From Zanthoxylum bungeanum (taxonomy: Eukaryota > Streptophyta > Magnoliopsida > Sapindales > Rutaceae), in contig SKCR01033468.1 of the NCBI GenBank assembly GCA_019454045.1, forward strand, positions 124,001-188,000: a stretch of 64,000 nt of DNA, in the 5' to 3' direction. The position numbers were made by a program, and so were the translations under genes. Positions 11,259 to 22,340 of this stretch are shown here, in pieces (the first letter of the stretch is position 1; the number at the start of each line of letters is the position of its first letter). The notes under the pieces are model-generated. The model did not search any database. It had not been told where the DNA came from and saw only the letters and a list, made by a program, of their open reading frames with translations.

Positions 11259-12959
11259 TATTGGTGCAAGCATGAAAATGTAGGGCTAAAATTTTGGGTA
11301 AATGTTTGTTGAGCATGATTTGAATAAATTGATTGTTAAGTATGCTTATAACATGTTTAATTCATTTGGTTGGACCAATTGTTGAAAAATGATTTGGAAT
11401 TATTTTCCCCAAATATTTGTCCTTGGCCGAATGTATATGTGTTTTGGATTCTTGGAATTGATTTTTTTTGATTCATTTGATGAGTTGGAATCAATTAGGT
11501 TGATGTTAATTTGAATCGAATTGGATTGGATTTCGAATTGGACGAAAGCCCCAAAATCTTTGAGTTGGCCGAATTGGATAATGCCCCTAATGTCTTGGTA
11601 ATTTTGATTTTTGAACATTGGATGTATTGGAAATCATTTATGATGTTGATTTGATGTCGATTGTGGGTTCGATTGAATTGAAACCGAATCGGACACAAAA
11701 TCCCTCTTTTGGCCGAGACTAAAGAAGCATGTAAATGGGTTTGATTTTTCATTAATGTGTTGGACATGTGATGATGATGTTTAGCATGATATATAATTGG
11801 ACTAATATGGTTTTAGAAATGTTGATTTAGTTGATTAATCATGTAATACACTTTGGTAATAAATTGGGAAAATTGGATTTTTGAATTTAATTATTTGGGC
11901 CTAATTTTGGAAATTGGACTTTAATGTTGTATTTGGCCTATTGGGCTTGATTTATCAAGTTTGGTTTAGGCCAAGTGGATTGGATCCAATTGGGCCCAAA
12001 ACCTTAACCATAAAGCCCAAATGCGACTAATGAACCTTTAAAGTTCAATTGGGCCTAATGGGCCAAGATTGATTTATGGGCTATGGGGTAAATCCCGGAT
12101 TGGACTTCGGTTATCGGTTTGACCCGAGTTGACCAAAAGTCCACGCCTTAAGAAATCAATTAAAAGCCCATTGGACTTTAATTGAATTGACGTTGGACGT
12201 TAATCGGCTTTGAGACCCGACGCGATTAAATTTAGAATTTAAATCGTAAAAGGTTTATTAAATAAAAGTGTAATATTTAATTTGGAATTGAATAGTGAAT
12301 TAGTATTAAGTACATATTAAATTTGATTTAATGATGTAGTTTATTTAATTCGTGAATTCGTACTTTGAGTACTTATTCGCAAAAACGAGTTTGACTCGAA
12401 CAAAATCAAATCGTTGTTTGAACATTGGATGATCACTTAATTATCAGATTAATTAATTTGATTAGATTGATTGATAGCATGCTTATGTGTGTGAATACGT
12501 GGTTGTGTTGAATGAATAATGTATATCGGATGGATATTAGATGGGTGGGCAATTTTAGAAATTGTTGTAATAAATTCGATTATTAAATTGGACCTGCGTG
12601 TCCAGCCTTATCACCTTCATTCTCTTTGTATTCTCTTCTCACCTATTCCCCTCCATGTAAATGAGGTTTCTTTAGAAGTGTAGTGTAACGGGTAGAAGTA
12701 ATACAAGTGCTAGCTTGAGTGAGAAAGGGAGGAGAGATTTGATCTAGGATCAATGTGTAAAGTATCCATCCGCATATCATTATTATTTATTTTCATACTC
12801 GCTTTATTATGTATTTAGAATGCATGTTTAAGGGTGTATGATGATGAGACCTTAACAAAGATAATTAAATTGGTAGCCAATTTGCACGCGAAAAACCCTC
12901 GTTAAATATCAAGCGTCTTTTCCTTCCATTGAGTGATTCTTGCTCAAGATCCGAGATTG

Positions 12960-13340
12960 GCAGGGTTGTTGGCCAAAGTCAAGCCCTTGTCCTTCGAAGA
13001 TGTGCTTTAATCACGAGGCTTTGTTTCCATATTGGTGTCGTGTCCAAGTTGTGGTTTGTTGGCCAAAGTCAAGACCACTTCTTGTCCATTGACATTGATT
13101 ACGAAGCTTCCTTGTCAATGGGTCCGCGCTTGACTAGGATCACTAGGTTTGTTGTGCCAAAGCCAAGGCCTAGTTGATTCGGAGGAAAAGGGTAGGGTAT
13201 ATATTCGATATATAGGCATATATTAGATATATGTTTGGGACTTGGATGTCCACCTACTGGATCTAGGAGTTGGATCAGATCCAATTGATCTTCGAGATCT
13301 ACCTAGTTAATTATCATACAATTTGTTGGCCAAAGGCAAG
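12960..13340 (+). repeat. Leader repeat of about 90-bp period centred on TTGGCCAA
   Basis: TTGGCCAAAGTCAAG or a close variant occurs at 12969, 13059, about 13153 (degenerate) and 13326, with spacings of 90, 94 and 173 bp (about two periods). The core TTGGCCAA is a perfect palindrome. The block is found in every copia leader here (about 2650-2950, 6535-6900, 29975-30350, 37455-37830). Confidence 0.75.
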
Positions 13341-13539
13341 ATTGTGTGACATTTAACGGGATCCTAGCCCACTAGGAAACACGGTTTCCCGAGTACTCGA
13401 CAGAGGGTTAGAGGCTCGACGAAAAATAGTGGGAGGCAAGTATTGAATTTGCAACATTCGTTCAATTACTCGCCATACGCGCTCAAACAAATATCATTCG
13501 TCAATATTTTACGTTGTTTTAAAATTTTTATATAGTTGG

Positions 13540-13740
13540 ACTATATACAAACTCATTCAATGATAGTTGATTTTATAATTAGATTATAGTAATCAATATA
13601 ATTGAATTAAAATGATAGTTGATTTTATTAATTGGATTATAGTAATCAATATTAAATTATAGTTGATTAAATAATTGGGTTATTGTAATCATTATAATAA
13701 ATAGTACCTTATTAAATTGATTAATAGTTGGACTATTGAA
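13540..13740 (+). repeat. Tandem repeat of about 45-52 bp with self-complementary units
   Basis: Three units carrying GATTATAGTAATC (or one-base variants), each with an ATAAT-loop-ATTAT core. Present in NA-1, NA-2 and COPIA-A but absent at the corresponding place in COPIA-B. Confidence 0.7.
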
Positions 13741-13759
13741 ATCAAGAAAGAATTGAAAA

Positions 13760-16700
13760 GTTGAATATTTAAAATATAAATCCTTGGATAAATGTTTTAA
13801 ATGATTTAATTTCATTGGGAATTAATAATAGGTTAATTATTTGATAAAATAACTTATTATGCTAGCCCATAATTAAGCAAATAGTGGAGCATAAAATCTT
13901 TGGAAGATTTATGTGATGATGACTTTAGTGCTTAATTAATATATTATCATAAATCTATCTTTAGATTAAAAGTATTAAATTGCAATTAATAATTCTTAGA
14001 GAATTGATTGACTATTCTAGTGTGAAAAGTCAAAGTTTGCAATTGGGCAAGTTGCACAAGGTGCACATCATTTCGATATTCTAAAACCCAAGGCTTGGCC
14101 AAAGGTTTGTGAAATAATGAAAAGATAATTGACATATCCCAAAGTGACTGCCGTTGGATATGGAAGACACGAAGGAATTAAAGAAAGGGCGAGGCTCTAA
14201 CTTTAAAAATATTGTCAAAGTTATGTTCACTACTAGTATTGAAATTGGATTTTAAATACTTAGTGTGGTACATAAAATATATGTATTGATGTTCAGAATT
14301 CGCTATGAGCTGGATACTGACTTCAAGCCGAGATTACTCTACAGATCGGAAACGGGACGAAAGTCGCTGTTTCGACCGTAGATACCTAAGTTTAGGAACT
14401 ATCCTTGGGTATGTACTTAAATTAGGAATTGTTATGATGTAACTAGTTTGACTAGAGACATTATCTCTGTATCAGTGTTTGATCCGTTGCGGATAAAACC
14501 TTTATATTAGAACACTTAGTGTTTTATTATATAAAGATGATACTGAGATAAAACATTAGATGTAAATAACAGAATTTTATTTTGAATATAATAAAATCTC
14601 AAACATATAAAATGACAAATAAATAGCTCAAATTGATTTGATCAATAGAGACTTATTTGTGGCATTGTTGTCTAGGACACAATTAAACGAGACTCGTATA
14701 TCCACACTTTTGAAGAGTGGGTACTAGGACTGATTTGACTATTCAAATAAGGTCTGCGAATCTAGTTTATTAGGTAAAATACCTAAAATACTATTTACTT
14801 GGTAATAGTAAAAGGGCCACCGATCTGTTAGCCCTATTCATGGTGAAGTAAGTGGCCCATATCTAGCTAGGCTAGATGTGAACATGAATATTTCGTGACC
14901 TTAACGGATGTGGCATCACGTTGTGGTTATGTGTTTCTTTTGAAGAACACAGATCGGAAACTTTTGAAGTTTCGACACGAAGTAAATAAACAGATCGGCT
15001 ATAGTATTATTCCGCCACGGTAAGACCGTAATGGAAAATACTTAAGCAGTAAGTTTCAAATGTACATGAAAGAGTACGGTATTCTTTCATATGAGGACTC
15101 CTCCCGAGACACGTCAGTTAGACGGTGTGTCCGAACTAAAACCAAATTTTGTTGGACATGATAAGGTTTATCACGAGTCGCTCTGAGCTACTATTCCTTC
15201 AATGGGATATGTATTAACAGTGCAAAACTTATTTAGAATAAGGTTCCATATAAATCTGTTTGACAGATACATATAGGATATGAACAGGGAAGAGAAACGA
15301 GGTTTCTCGTTCCTGATAATTTGGGTATGCCAGGCATAACGTTTGGATGATACCAAACTATAAGACCCAAATTGGATAGTGCCAATATAGGTTATCCTAA
15401 GGGAAACCTTAAGTATAGTACTTATAAATCCACATGAGAACAATGTAATTGTTGCTCACCATGCGGTTTTCCTGAGAGGAATACCGATATGCAATGGTCA
15501 GTGGGAGGATAGTGATACTCGATGAAAATCGGAGAGAGTAACACTGTTCAAGGCACGAAGTCCTTAATGGAACACAAATAGTTCATCAATGATGAATCTG
15601 TACCATTAATCTTCAAATACACAAGAACTTCGTAAATCGGATAGAGTAGAAAACAACCTAGGGTATGGGTTTCTGATCTAACCTCATAAAGATGTCAATC
15701 TTATGGAGGTGTACCATCCGACTACGTTTTGGAAGTGATAGATGGTACGAGGTATCGACTCCCTGTTATGGCAAAGTGCCATGAATCCGAAATGGATTCC
15801 ATGTATAACAACTATTTTGGATACTAGTTGTTGTACCATAAGGCATTGTGCCTATTGGTACATTAAACGTCTTCAAGGAAGACATACATGGAAGGCAACA
15901 TACCAACGTACAAAGCTGGGCTTTTGACGGAAAGGTATCGTTATCAACATTGTGTTAATAACGGTTCAACCTTTTACCTGTTGCCATGGTAAATCCATTT
16001 TGAAAATGCTTGTTGATAACTGCGTATTTCATTTATGAAATGTGTCAGTTACAGATCAAAATCGCTTTCCTGAAAAGGAAACCTTTTGGAGGATGTTTAC
16101 AACATCCTGACGATTTTGTATAACCAACAAACAAGGTTTGTGGGTTATTCGATCCATGTTTGGATTGAAGCAAGCATAAGGTTCTTGGAACTGACGTTTT
16201 GAAATAATCATAATGGTTTATAATTTGACTCAAAATGAAATAATTCTTGTGTATATAAGGAGGTTAGTGGGAGAGAGCACTGACAATGAAATTCCCATAA
16301 AGCTATTGTTGAAAGCTTGGCTTTCATAGATATTCTTTCAATAGAAATTCTCCGTAGAATTCTGGGGAGTAACAACCTTTATTCAAGGAATAAAGATCTA
16401 CTGGGATAGATTTGGAGTTGTTAACACTCTCTGGAAATTGTACATTTAAAATGTACTTGTATTGGTGTGTCTCATACGCTTCGAGCATATGGAGTCACAA
16501 TCGGGTCAATCCTAGTGATAGTCACTAAATTGAAATTAAGAACATCTGTTAGTATCTTAGAGAACTAAAGATGTTGTCTTAAACTAGGAGAATGAGAACT
16601 TGAAGTGACTTGGGATCACCTCTGCAAGTTCCCAAACAAAAAAAAAATACGGTACTATAAGTTAAAAGTTTGAATAACGGGACAGTGAGCTGGAAATATT

Positions 16701-17050
16701 CCGAGCAAGATAACTGTTGCCGAATAAACAACAAATGCGGATTATTGCTGCAGCTGAGGCAGCAATAGAAGTATTTTGGGTCGAAAATAAATCTAATTGG
16801 ATTAGATATAGTTCTGTTAGCAGCTGAGCTATGCGCGTCAGCATAGGCTAAGGAATTAAAGGTCTCATTGACGATCCAGATATATACTTCTTATCATCTG
16901 ATTCGTTCGGATCATACTCGTGGTGATGTGATGATCGTGAAATCGCGTCAAACGATAATCAAGCAAATCCGCTGACGAAAACCTTCCTCAGCAATTTGAG
17001 CAAACCGTATATAGTTCGGGTGTTAGACACTCGAGTGACTGGCTATGTGC
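13760..17050 (+). pseudogene. Decayed copia gag-pol of NA-1
   Basis: Segments follow the copia order by alignment with COPIA-B: gag remnant to about 14300, protease 14300-14470, GAG-pre-integrase and integrase 14550-15460, reverse transcriptase 15480-16550, RNase H 16650-17050. No frame is open beyond about 90 codons. Fragments can still be recognised, such as the RT linker around 15745-15810 and the RNase H tail around 16920-16990. NA-2 shows the same lesions at most positions, so decay preceded the split of the two copies. The entry replaces several meaningless short ORFs. Confidence 0.8.
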
Positions 17051-17051
17051 C

Positions 17052-17062
17052 AAGTGGAAGAT
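17052..17062 (+). promoter_or_regulatory. Polypurine tract
   Basis: AAGTGGAAGAT directly before the 3' LTR TGTTGG, in the standard copia 3' position for plus-strand priming. It differs by one base from NA-2 (AAGTGGGAGAT). Confidence 0.8.
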
Positions 17063-19166
17063 TGTTGGATAATATGACCCATAGCGTCACTTTTCACAGA
17101 TCATTGTGTTGTTGTAGCAAATTAACTATGTGATAAGGAAATTGCACTCTCATCGTTTGTGATTAGATCACCATAGATATATAAATGAAGAGAGGTCCCT
17201 ATGATTAGTTCCTGGACTGAGAATGATATGAGACAGTATCAGTCCCCGGAGGATTAATCATTAAATATCCCTAGCCGGAGTATTATCGAGATTGGACATC
17301 GATAATGCGGAATAGGCTAGTATTGCACTTGTGTGCGTTGTGAGGGCACAACGGCATAGTTCTCATATATATAAGTATTGGATACTTATGCAAGTGCGAT
17401 AGGAGGTCGTGTTTCACCGATGGTACGGGAAACAGCTTCGCTCTGGATAGACCCCTCGGAATCCCATTGGTATTATGACTATGTGTCTATGGGAGGCCGA
17501 AATCAAGGTAGGTGTGTATAGTCTTAACCTGAGACTTGCATCGCTAATACTTACGATAATCGATAAACTTTGGTCTGGTGGTAGGGGGCTTTGACCGGTT
17601 CTGCGTACACCACTTCTGGGTTTATCAGAGAGTCGTAGTGTATTGGGTGTGATGTGTGATGTCGAGACGGAAGTATCACTTCAGTCATATTGGAGATGAT
17701 GTCACGCAGGATACGGTATTAGTGCTCTTAAGTGATGCGCATCCAATCGTGATATTATGACCAGGTCATGAAATCCGATTATAGAGACTAGTTACCAGAC
17801 ATCCGATATGTGCTTCGGACGGGGTAGACACTTATCCAGCCCCAGCCCTAGCACGTGGCTATCTGATACTGGGCCGCTAACACAATAATAGTATACTACG
17901 CTTGATACAGATCTTAATATTCTTAGATGAATATGACCGGAGAATTTGGTAGACATCGTGCTTTGCTAGGAGTCGACCTTGTCTCGTAAATCGGTAGAAC
18001 GTAGTACTTGGTACGTACGTGATTCGGATACACCGACGACCGTATTTACTGCCAACTTATTCGGGGATCTCATGGGTCGCTTCCCGATAATCCACCGATG
18101 ACGCACAACTCGCACTCTTGAATAATCTGGGATTATATAGAAGAGAGAGAGAAAATTAATCTAAGATTAATTACGGAGATATTTTATCTAGGATAAAATA
18201 TCGTCTAGAGAGAGATAACGATTAATTTGGAATTAATCGGTAAATTAATATATTCGATATATTAACGAAATTATATTTCGACGCGGAATTAAAATTAGAT
18301 TTTAATTCGGGCGAATGAATTAATTTAGAATTAATTCGTTAGCGACGTGAATAGTGAATTCGCTAGGCGTAATCATTTAATTACGACGCGACGGAAAAAA
18401 TCATTAATTTGGAATTAACGAACCCGAGCCCGAGTGTGATTGCGAGCGCATTCGCATTTCGAATTCGAGTGCGGCACGCAAGTCACATCAAGCGTCAATC
18501 AACGTCAAGTCATTCATCACATCAGCGTCAAATCAAACATCACTTTGAGTGATGTGACATTTGATTGATTGATATGAGTGATTGATTGATTGAAAGACTT
18601 GACACATGACTTAAAGTGACATGTGAATAGTTGTTGATGTGCATAGTGTTTACCTTTTTGACTTTTGGAATGCAAATTAAAGGCAAATGCAATTGAAATT
18701 CATTTGAATTTCACACAAGTATATAAGATATATACTTAAATGCAAATCAAATTAAGTCTTCACATATAATTCATCTCTCTCATTTTCTCTCCTCTACTCA
18801 CGCCCAAACCCAAAAAGTTACTGGTTTTTGAAGCCAAATGTCGTGAGCCAAGGGAAGCAAGAGTTGGGTTTTCATGGCGAAAACCGCAAGTGCTAGCACA
18901 CTACGAGTCTTGCGAAGGTGGTAGGGAGGTTCACCCATGAGCGGGATCCATTCGGACGAAGTTTAGAGCTCCGTTTCTTCACTCAATTTCTGTTTTTGGA
19001 GGCAGTTCACTGCACAGTTTGGGCGTGAATGGCAGTGGGTTTCTTGGCTTGAATCGTCTCCAAATCGACTCAACCGATCAATGTGAGTATTCCGCTACCT
19101 CCGTTGATGTATTCACGCATTGTTTTCATTGCTTGTTTGATCTTGGGACCTAAATAAAAACCAACA
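17063..19166 (+). repeat. NA-1 3' LTR
   Basis: 2104 bp, nearly identical to 9144-11244 by eye. Differences are scattered substitutions and small indels, including a 6-bp GTGTGA duplication near 17650. It ends CCAACA and is followed by the TSD TGCAT. Confidence 0.92.
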
Positions 19167-19301
19167 TGCATAACCCATCGGAATAGGAAAAACATCTATG
19201 TATACATGCATACATATCACATACATGTAATTTTTATTTTTTATTCGCAGGTTTTTGAAGAAAAAATAAAAGGTGGTAAAGACGAGCAAGCCATGGAATA
19301 A

Positions 19302-19565
19302 AGGCCACACTCAACACAGTTCGGAAATAAAGCCCACATTTAGCACAGTTTGGGAACAAAGCCCACTCTCAACACAGTTCAAGAACAAAGCCCATATTCA
19401 GCACAATTCGAGAACAAAACCTTCAACTCAATTCGGGAACAAGACCCTCAGCTCAATTCGGGAACAAAACCCCCAGCTCAATTCAGGAACAAGACCCTCA
19501 GCTCAATTCGAGAATAAAACCCACAACTCAATTCGGGAACAAAACCCACTCGGTGGTTCGGAACA
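19302..19565 (+). repeat. Minisatellite of 25-29 bp units with TTCnnGAA cores
   Basis: About ten units of the type CAATTCGGGAACAAAACCC. The early units are about 29 bp and the later ones 25 bp. At least seven contain TTCnnGAA, the two-subunit core of a plant heat-shock element. Confidence 0.8.
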
Positions 19566-19599
19566 AAGCCCAGAGGTCAAAGCGCCTCGTCATCAACTC

Positions 19600-19860
19600 A
19601 ACCTCAGTAATGGATCGGGAATGGACCATCTCTCAAGTAACGGTCCGGGAATGGACCACCTTTCAAGCAACGATTCGGAAATGAACCACCTCACATCAGC
19701 AACGGTTTGGAAATGAACCATCTCTCATCAGTAACGGTTCAAAAATGAACCACCTCACATCCGTAACGGTTCAGAAATGAACTATCTCTCATCAGTAATG
19801 GTTCGAGAATGAACCATCCATCTCTTAAGTAATGTTTTGGGAATGAACCAGGGGTCGAAG
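19600..19860 (+). repeat. Minisatellite of 30-34 bp units with covarying hairpin
   Basis: About eight units of the type GTAACGGTTCGGAAATGAAC. Most have complementary arms GGTTC/GAACC around six bases. One unit (from about 19640) has GGTCC/GGACC instead, with both arms changed together. Confidence 0.75.
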
Positions 19861-20000
19861 TACCTCACCACCATATCAACTCAGTTCGAAGCACCTCACC
19901 ATAACAGGTAAGTTCGGCAACAGCTGGTGAGCCAAGTAAGTAAAAAAGCATCCATGACTTTGATAGGATTGTCACCGTCACACAGTACACAAGTCCTATC

Positions 20001-20014
20001 AAAGTGGGGGCGAC
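20001..20014 (+). promoter_or_regulatory. TAT-1 polypurine tract
   Basis: AAAGTGGGGG followed by CGAC, immediately before the second long terminal repeat (TGTAGG at 20015). This is why the 20015 copy is read as the 3' LTR. Confidence 0.65.
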
Positions 20015-20492
20015 TGTAGGTACTGTATTTTTACATAAAGCCCAATGATGAGCCTCGTAAAGAGGCACTATCCGATAAGTTACAGAAGACGAGGGAAACA
20101 AACATCGAAAGGGAAAATTCAAAAAAATTAACACATTATAAAATTTAATTCATTTGTTTAGCTTTGGGGTTCGTTTTATTGATCTATGTTTTAAATGTTA
20201 GCCTCGGCCCAAAATCCCGCAACCTATGAAAGCCCACATACCAATACACACCCATCCAAAACCCATGCAACCCTTCTAGGACCACACTCCCAAGCCCAAT
20301 CCAAGATAATTAAATCACATGCCAAAATCTCTACCAAATTTCATTCCAAATTTAAAAATATTTTGAATATAATCCCCACCAAAATTAAACAAATTACTTC
20401 CCTAAATAAACTTAATAAAATACATCCCTTTATTGCTTGATTTATTTCCTTATTTTGAAAACCCATGTACAACCCTAACCCTAGTGCACCAT

Positions 20493-20499
20493 TATAAAA
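20493..20499 (+). promoter_or_regulatory. Putative TATA box in TAT-1 3' LTR
   Basis: TATAAAA at the position equivalent to 7807-7813 of the 5' LTR. Confidence 0.5.
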
Positions 20500-21454
20500 G
20501 GAGCCATGCACAAACCCAAAAGTCTCTCTTTTCACTCTCTAGACACTCGACATAACAAAAAAAAAATAGAAACCCTAATACAAACCTAAGTTAACACTCT
20601 CTCGCCTCTCCCCCTCTTTCTCTTCCCTCTCACATGGTAAAAATCACAAACAAAACAACCCTAAAGCCACCATGAAAACCCTCCAACAAAATAGCCACAC
20701 TCGACATCATCACATAAAATAGTCGAACACTCCACAAACAAACAAAAACACGCAAGCCTAGACACGTGAAAAACAAATCTAATAAGAAAACAAAGAAACA
20801 GCCGTGACTCACACAAGCTGCCGAAAGACTACTCAATCAGCATATTCCCTCACTGCATGACACATACTCACACAATAACAAATTATTCACCGACACAAAT
20901 AACAAACAACAAAACCAAAACAGCCTTGGACGTGAATATGCAGCCATTTGGACGTGAGCAATCAGCACCAAGAAAACCAAACAAACAATGCCCAAACCAG
21001 CCACTAAAACCCAGCAAAGCCGAGACCAAACCCCCTAAACGGAGTCCAAAAAACAGTATCAAAAAACACCCCAATCCGAGACCAAAATAGTCCATGAAAA
21101 CCCAAAAATAGAACCGAAATACAGCCAAAATAGCCCAAAAATCAGCCAACAAACTGAGACAAAAACACCCCAAAATAGGCCAAAAATAAGCCAATAAATC
21201 GAGACAAAACAACCCAAAATAATCCAAAAATCAGCCCAAAACCAGCCCCAAAAATCACAGAAAAATAGAAGCAAAAACAAAGAAAATAGCAGCTCAAAAC
21301 AGTGAAACAGTGAACAGAAGTGTTGAACCAGTGAACCAGAAAAGCCGCGGAGCATTAACCCTTCCGGTGACGTCTCAATGCCCTTCCGAAAAGTGACTTA
21401 GAAGGTAAGACCTGAGGGCCCTCTCTTTAATACTCGTTTTGTAATCCCGGACAT

Positions 21455-22340
21455 AGCATGCTTGGTTGGACGTAGAATATGTCCAACCGGGCATGCAAGA
21501 TCCCACATTAACGGCCAAGTCCCTTGGTTGCATTTGATTTCTTTAATATTTTTGTTATTTATTTTTTTTATGTTCATTTACTATCTGTGTTTATTATTCC
21601 ATTATTTACTTTATGTATGTGATTTCATTTATTTATTTATGCATCGTTATTTAGTGCGCATGGGCTAATTACGTCGAATTAAAGGTCCCCCATTTAAGGA
21701 AAATGCCTAAGGGTAGCCTTTACCACAATATTTTACCACATCGGACGAGGTATGCTTGGTTGGATGTGAAATATGTCCAATCGGGCATACGAAGTCCCAT
21801 ATAGATGTCGGCCAAGTCTCTTTATCGCATCTCTTTTATTATTCCGTTATTTACTTTTCGTATGTTGTTTCACTTATTTACTTATGCATCATTAATAGTG
21901 CGCATGGGCTAATCACATTGGATTAAAGGTTCCCTATTTGAGGGAAATGCCTAAGGGCAGCCTTTACCATAATATTTTGTCGTGCCGGGTGAAGTATGCT
22001 TGGTTGGATGTGAAATAGATCCAATCGGACATATGAGGTCCCAATAGATGTCGGCCAAGTCTCTTGGTCGTAACTATTTTATTATTCTGTTATTTACTTT
22101 CTGTATGTTGTTTCATTTATTTACTTATGCATCGTTAATAGTGCGCATGGGCTAATCATGTTGGATTAAAGGTCCTCTATTTGAGGGAAATGCCTGAGGG
22201 TAGCCTTACCACGATATTTTACTGGGCCGGATGAGGTACGCTTGGTTGGATGTGAAATACGTCCAATTGGGCATACAAGATCCCATATAGATATCGGCCA
22301 AGGCTCTTGGTCGCATCTATTTCCTTCTAATTTTATTATT
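21455..22340 (+). repeat. Tandem repeat of about 245 bp inside the LTR
   Basis: Units begin near 21460, 21747, 21995 and 22235 with TGCTTGGTTGGA or CGCTTGGTTGGA. Each continues through ATGTCGGCCAAGTC and GTGCGCATGGGCTAAT. The 5' LTR copy before 9143 shows only one GTGCGCATG segment, so copy number differs between the two ends of the element. Confidence 0.8.

Larger units (their letters stand above)
11259..13759 (+). other. NA-1 long untranslated leader
   Basis: About 2.5 kb without credible coding sequence. It contains TTGG-rich AT sequence, GGGCCTAATGGGCC-type blocks (11930-12090), the copia-wide segment GGACCTGCGTGTCCAGCC (12590-12607), the TTGGCCAA repeat block (12960-13340) and the TAG-loop tandem repeat (13540-13740). 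The reverse of this order is seen in the minus-strand elements. Confidence 0.65.
9144..19166 (+). mobile_element. NA-1: full-length non-autonomous copia-derived LTR retrotransposon
   Basis: 10,023 bp. LTRs are 9144-11244 and 17063-19166, both beginning TGTTGG and ending CCAACA. A degenerate Met-type PBS, a polypurine tract and perfect 5-bp TSDs (TGCAT) are present. The LTRs are close to identical by eye, implying a recent insertion. The interior is a long leader and a copia gag-pol wrecked by stops and indels. NA-2 shares that wrecked interior, so the damage appears to predate the insertion. Mobilisation in trans by a relative such as COPIA-B is a plausible inference. Confidence 0.92.
19167..20000 (+). 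other. TAT-1 residual internal region, two minisatellites
   Basis: After the TSD come about 130 bp of AT-rich sequence, then two blocks of short tandem repeats up to the polypurine tract. The 147-codon ORF at 19273-19716 is an artefact. The first block repeats every 25 bp, so the frame cycles and every frame stays open. There is no gag or pol homology. Confidence 0.6.

Noticed and set aside
13540..13740. CRISPR-like array of repeats
   Set aside because: Units are contiguous, imperfect and AT-rich without unique spacers. This is a plant retroelement leader.
19273..19716. 147-codon ORF with repeated NKT/REQN motifs
   Set aside because: The DNA repeats every 25 bp, which is not a multiple of three. 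The frame cycles through three peptide motifs, and lack of stops is a property of the repeat. No start context or homology.
20883..21355. Long minus-strand ORFs with hydrophobic, membrane-protein-like translations (114 and 98 codons)
   Set aside because: They are read from low-complexity CCAAAAAT/CAGCCAAAA-type sequence in the TAT-1 LTR. Two overlapping frames look alike, and the 5' LTR copy does not keep them.
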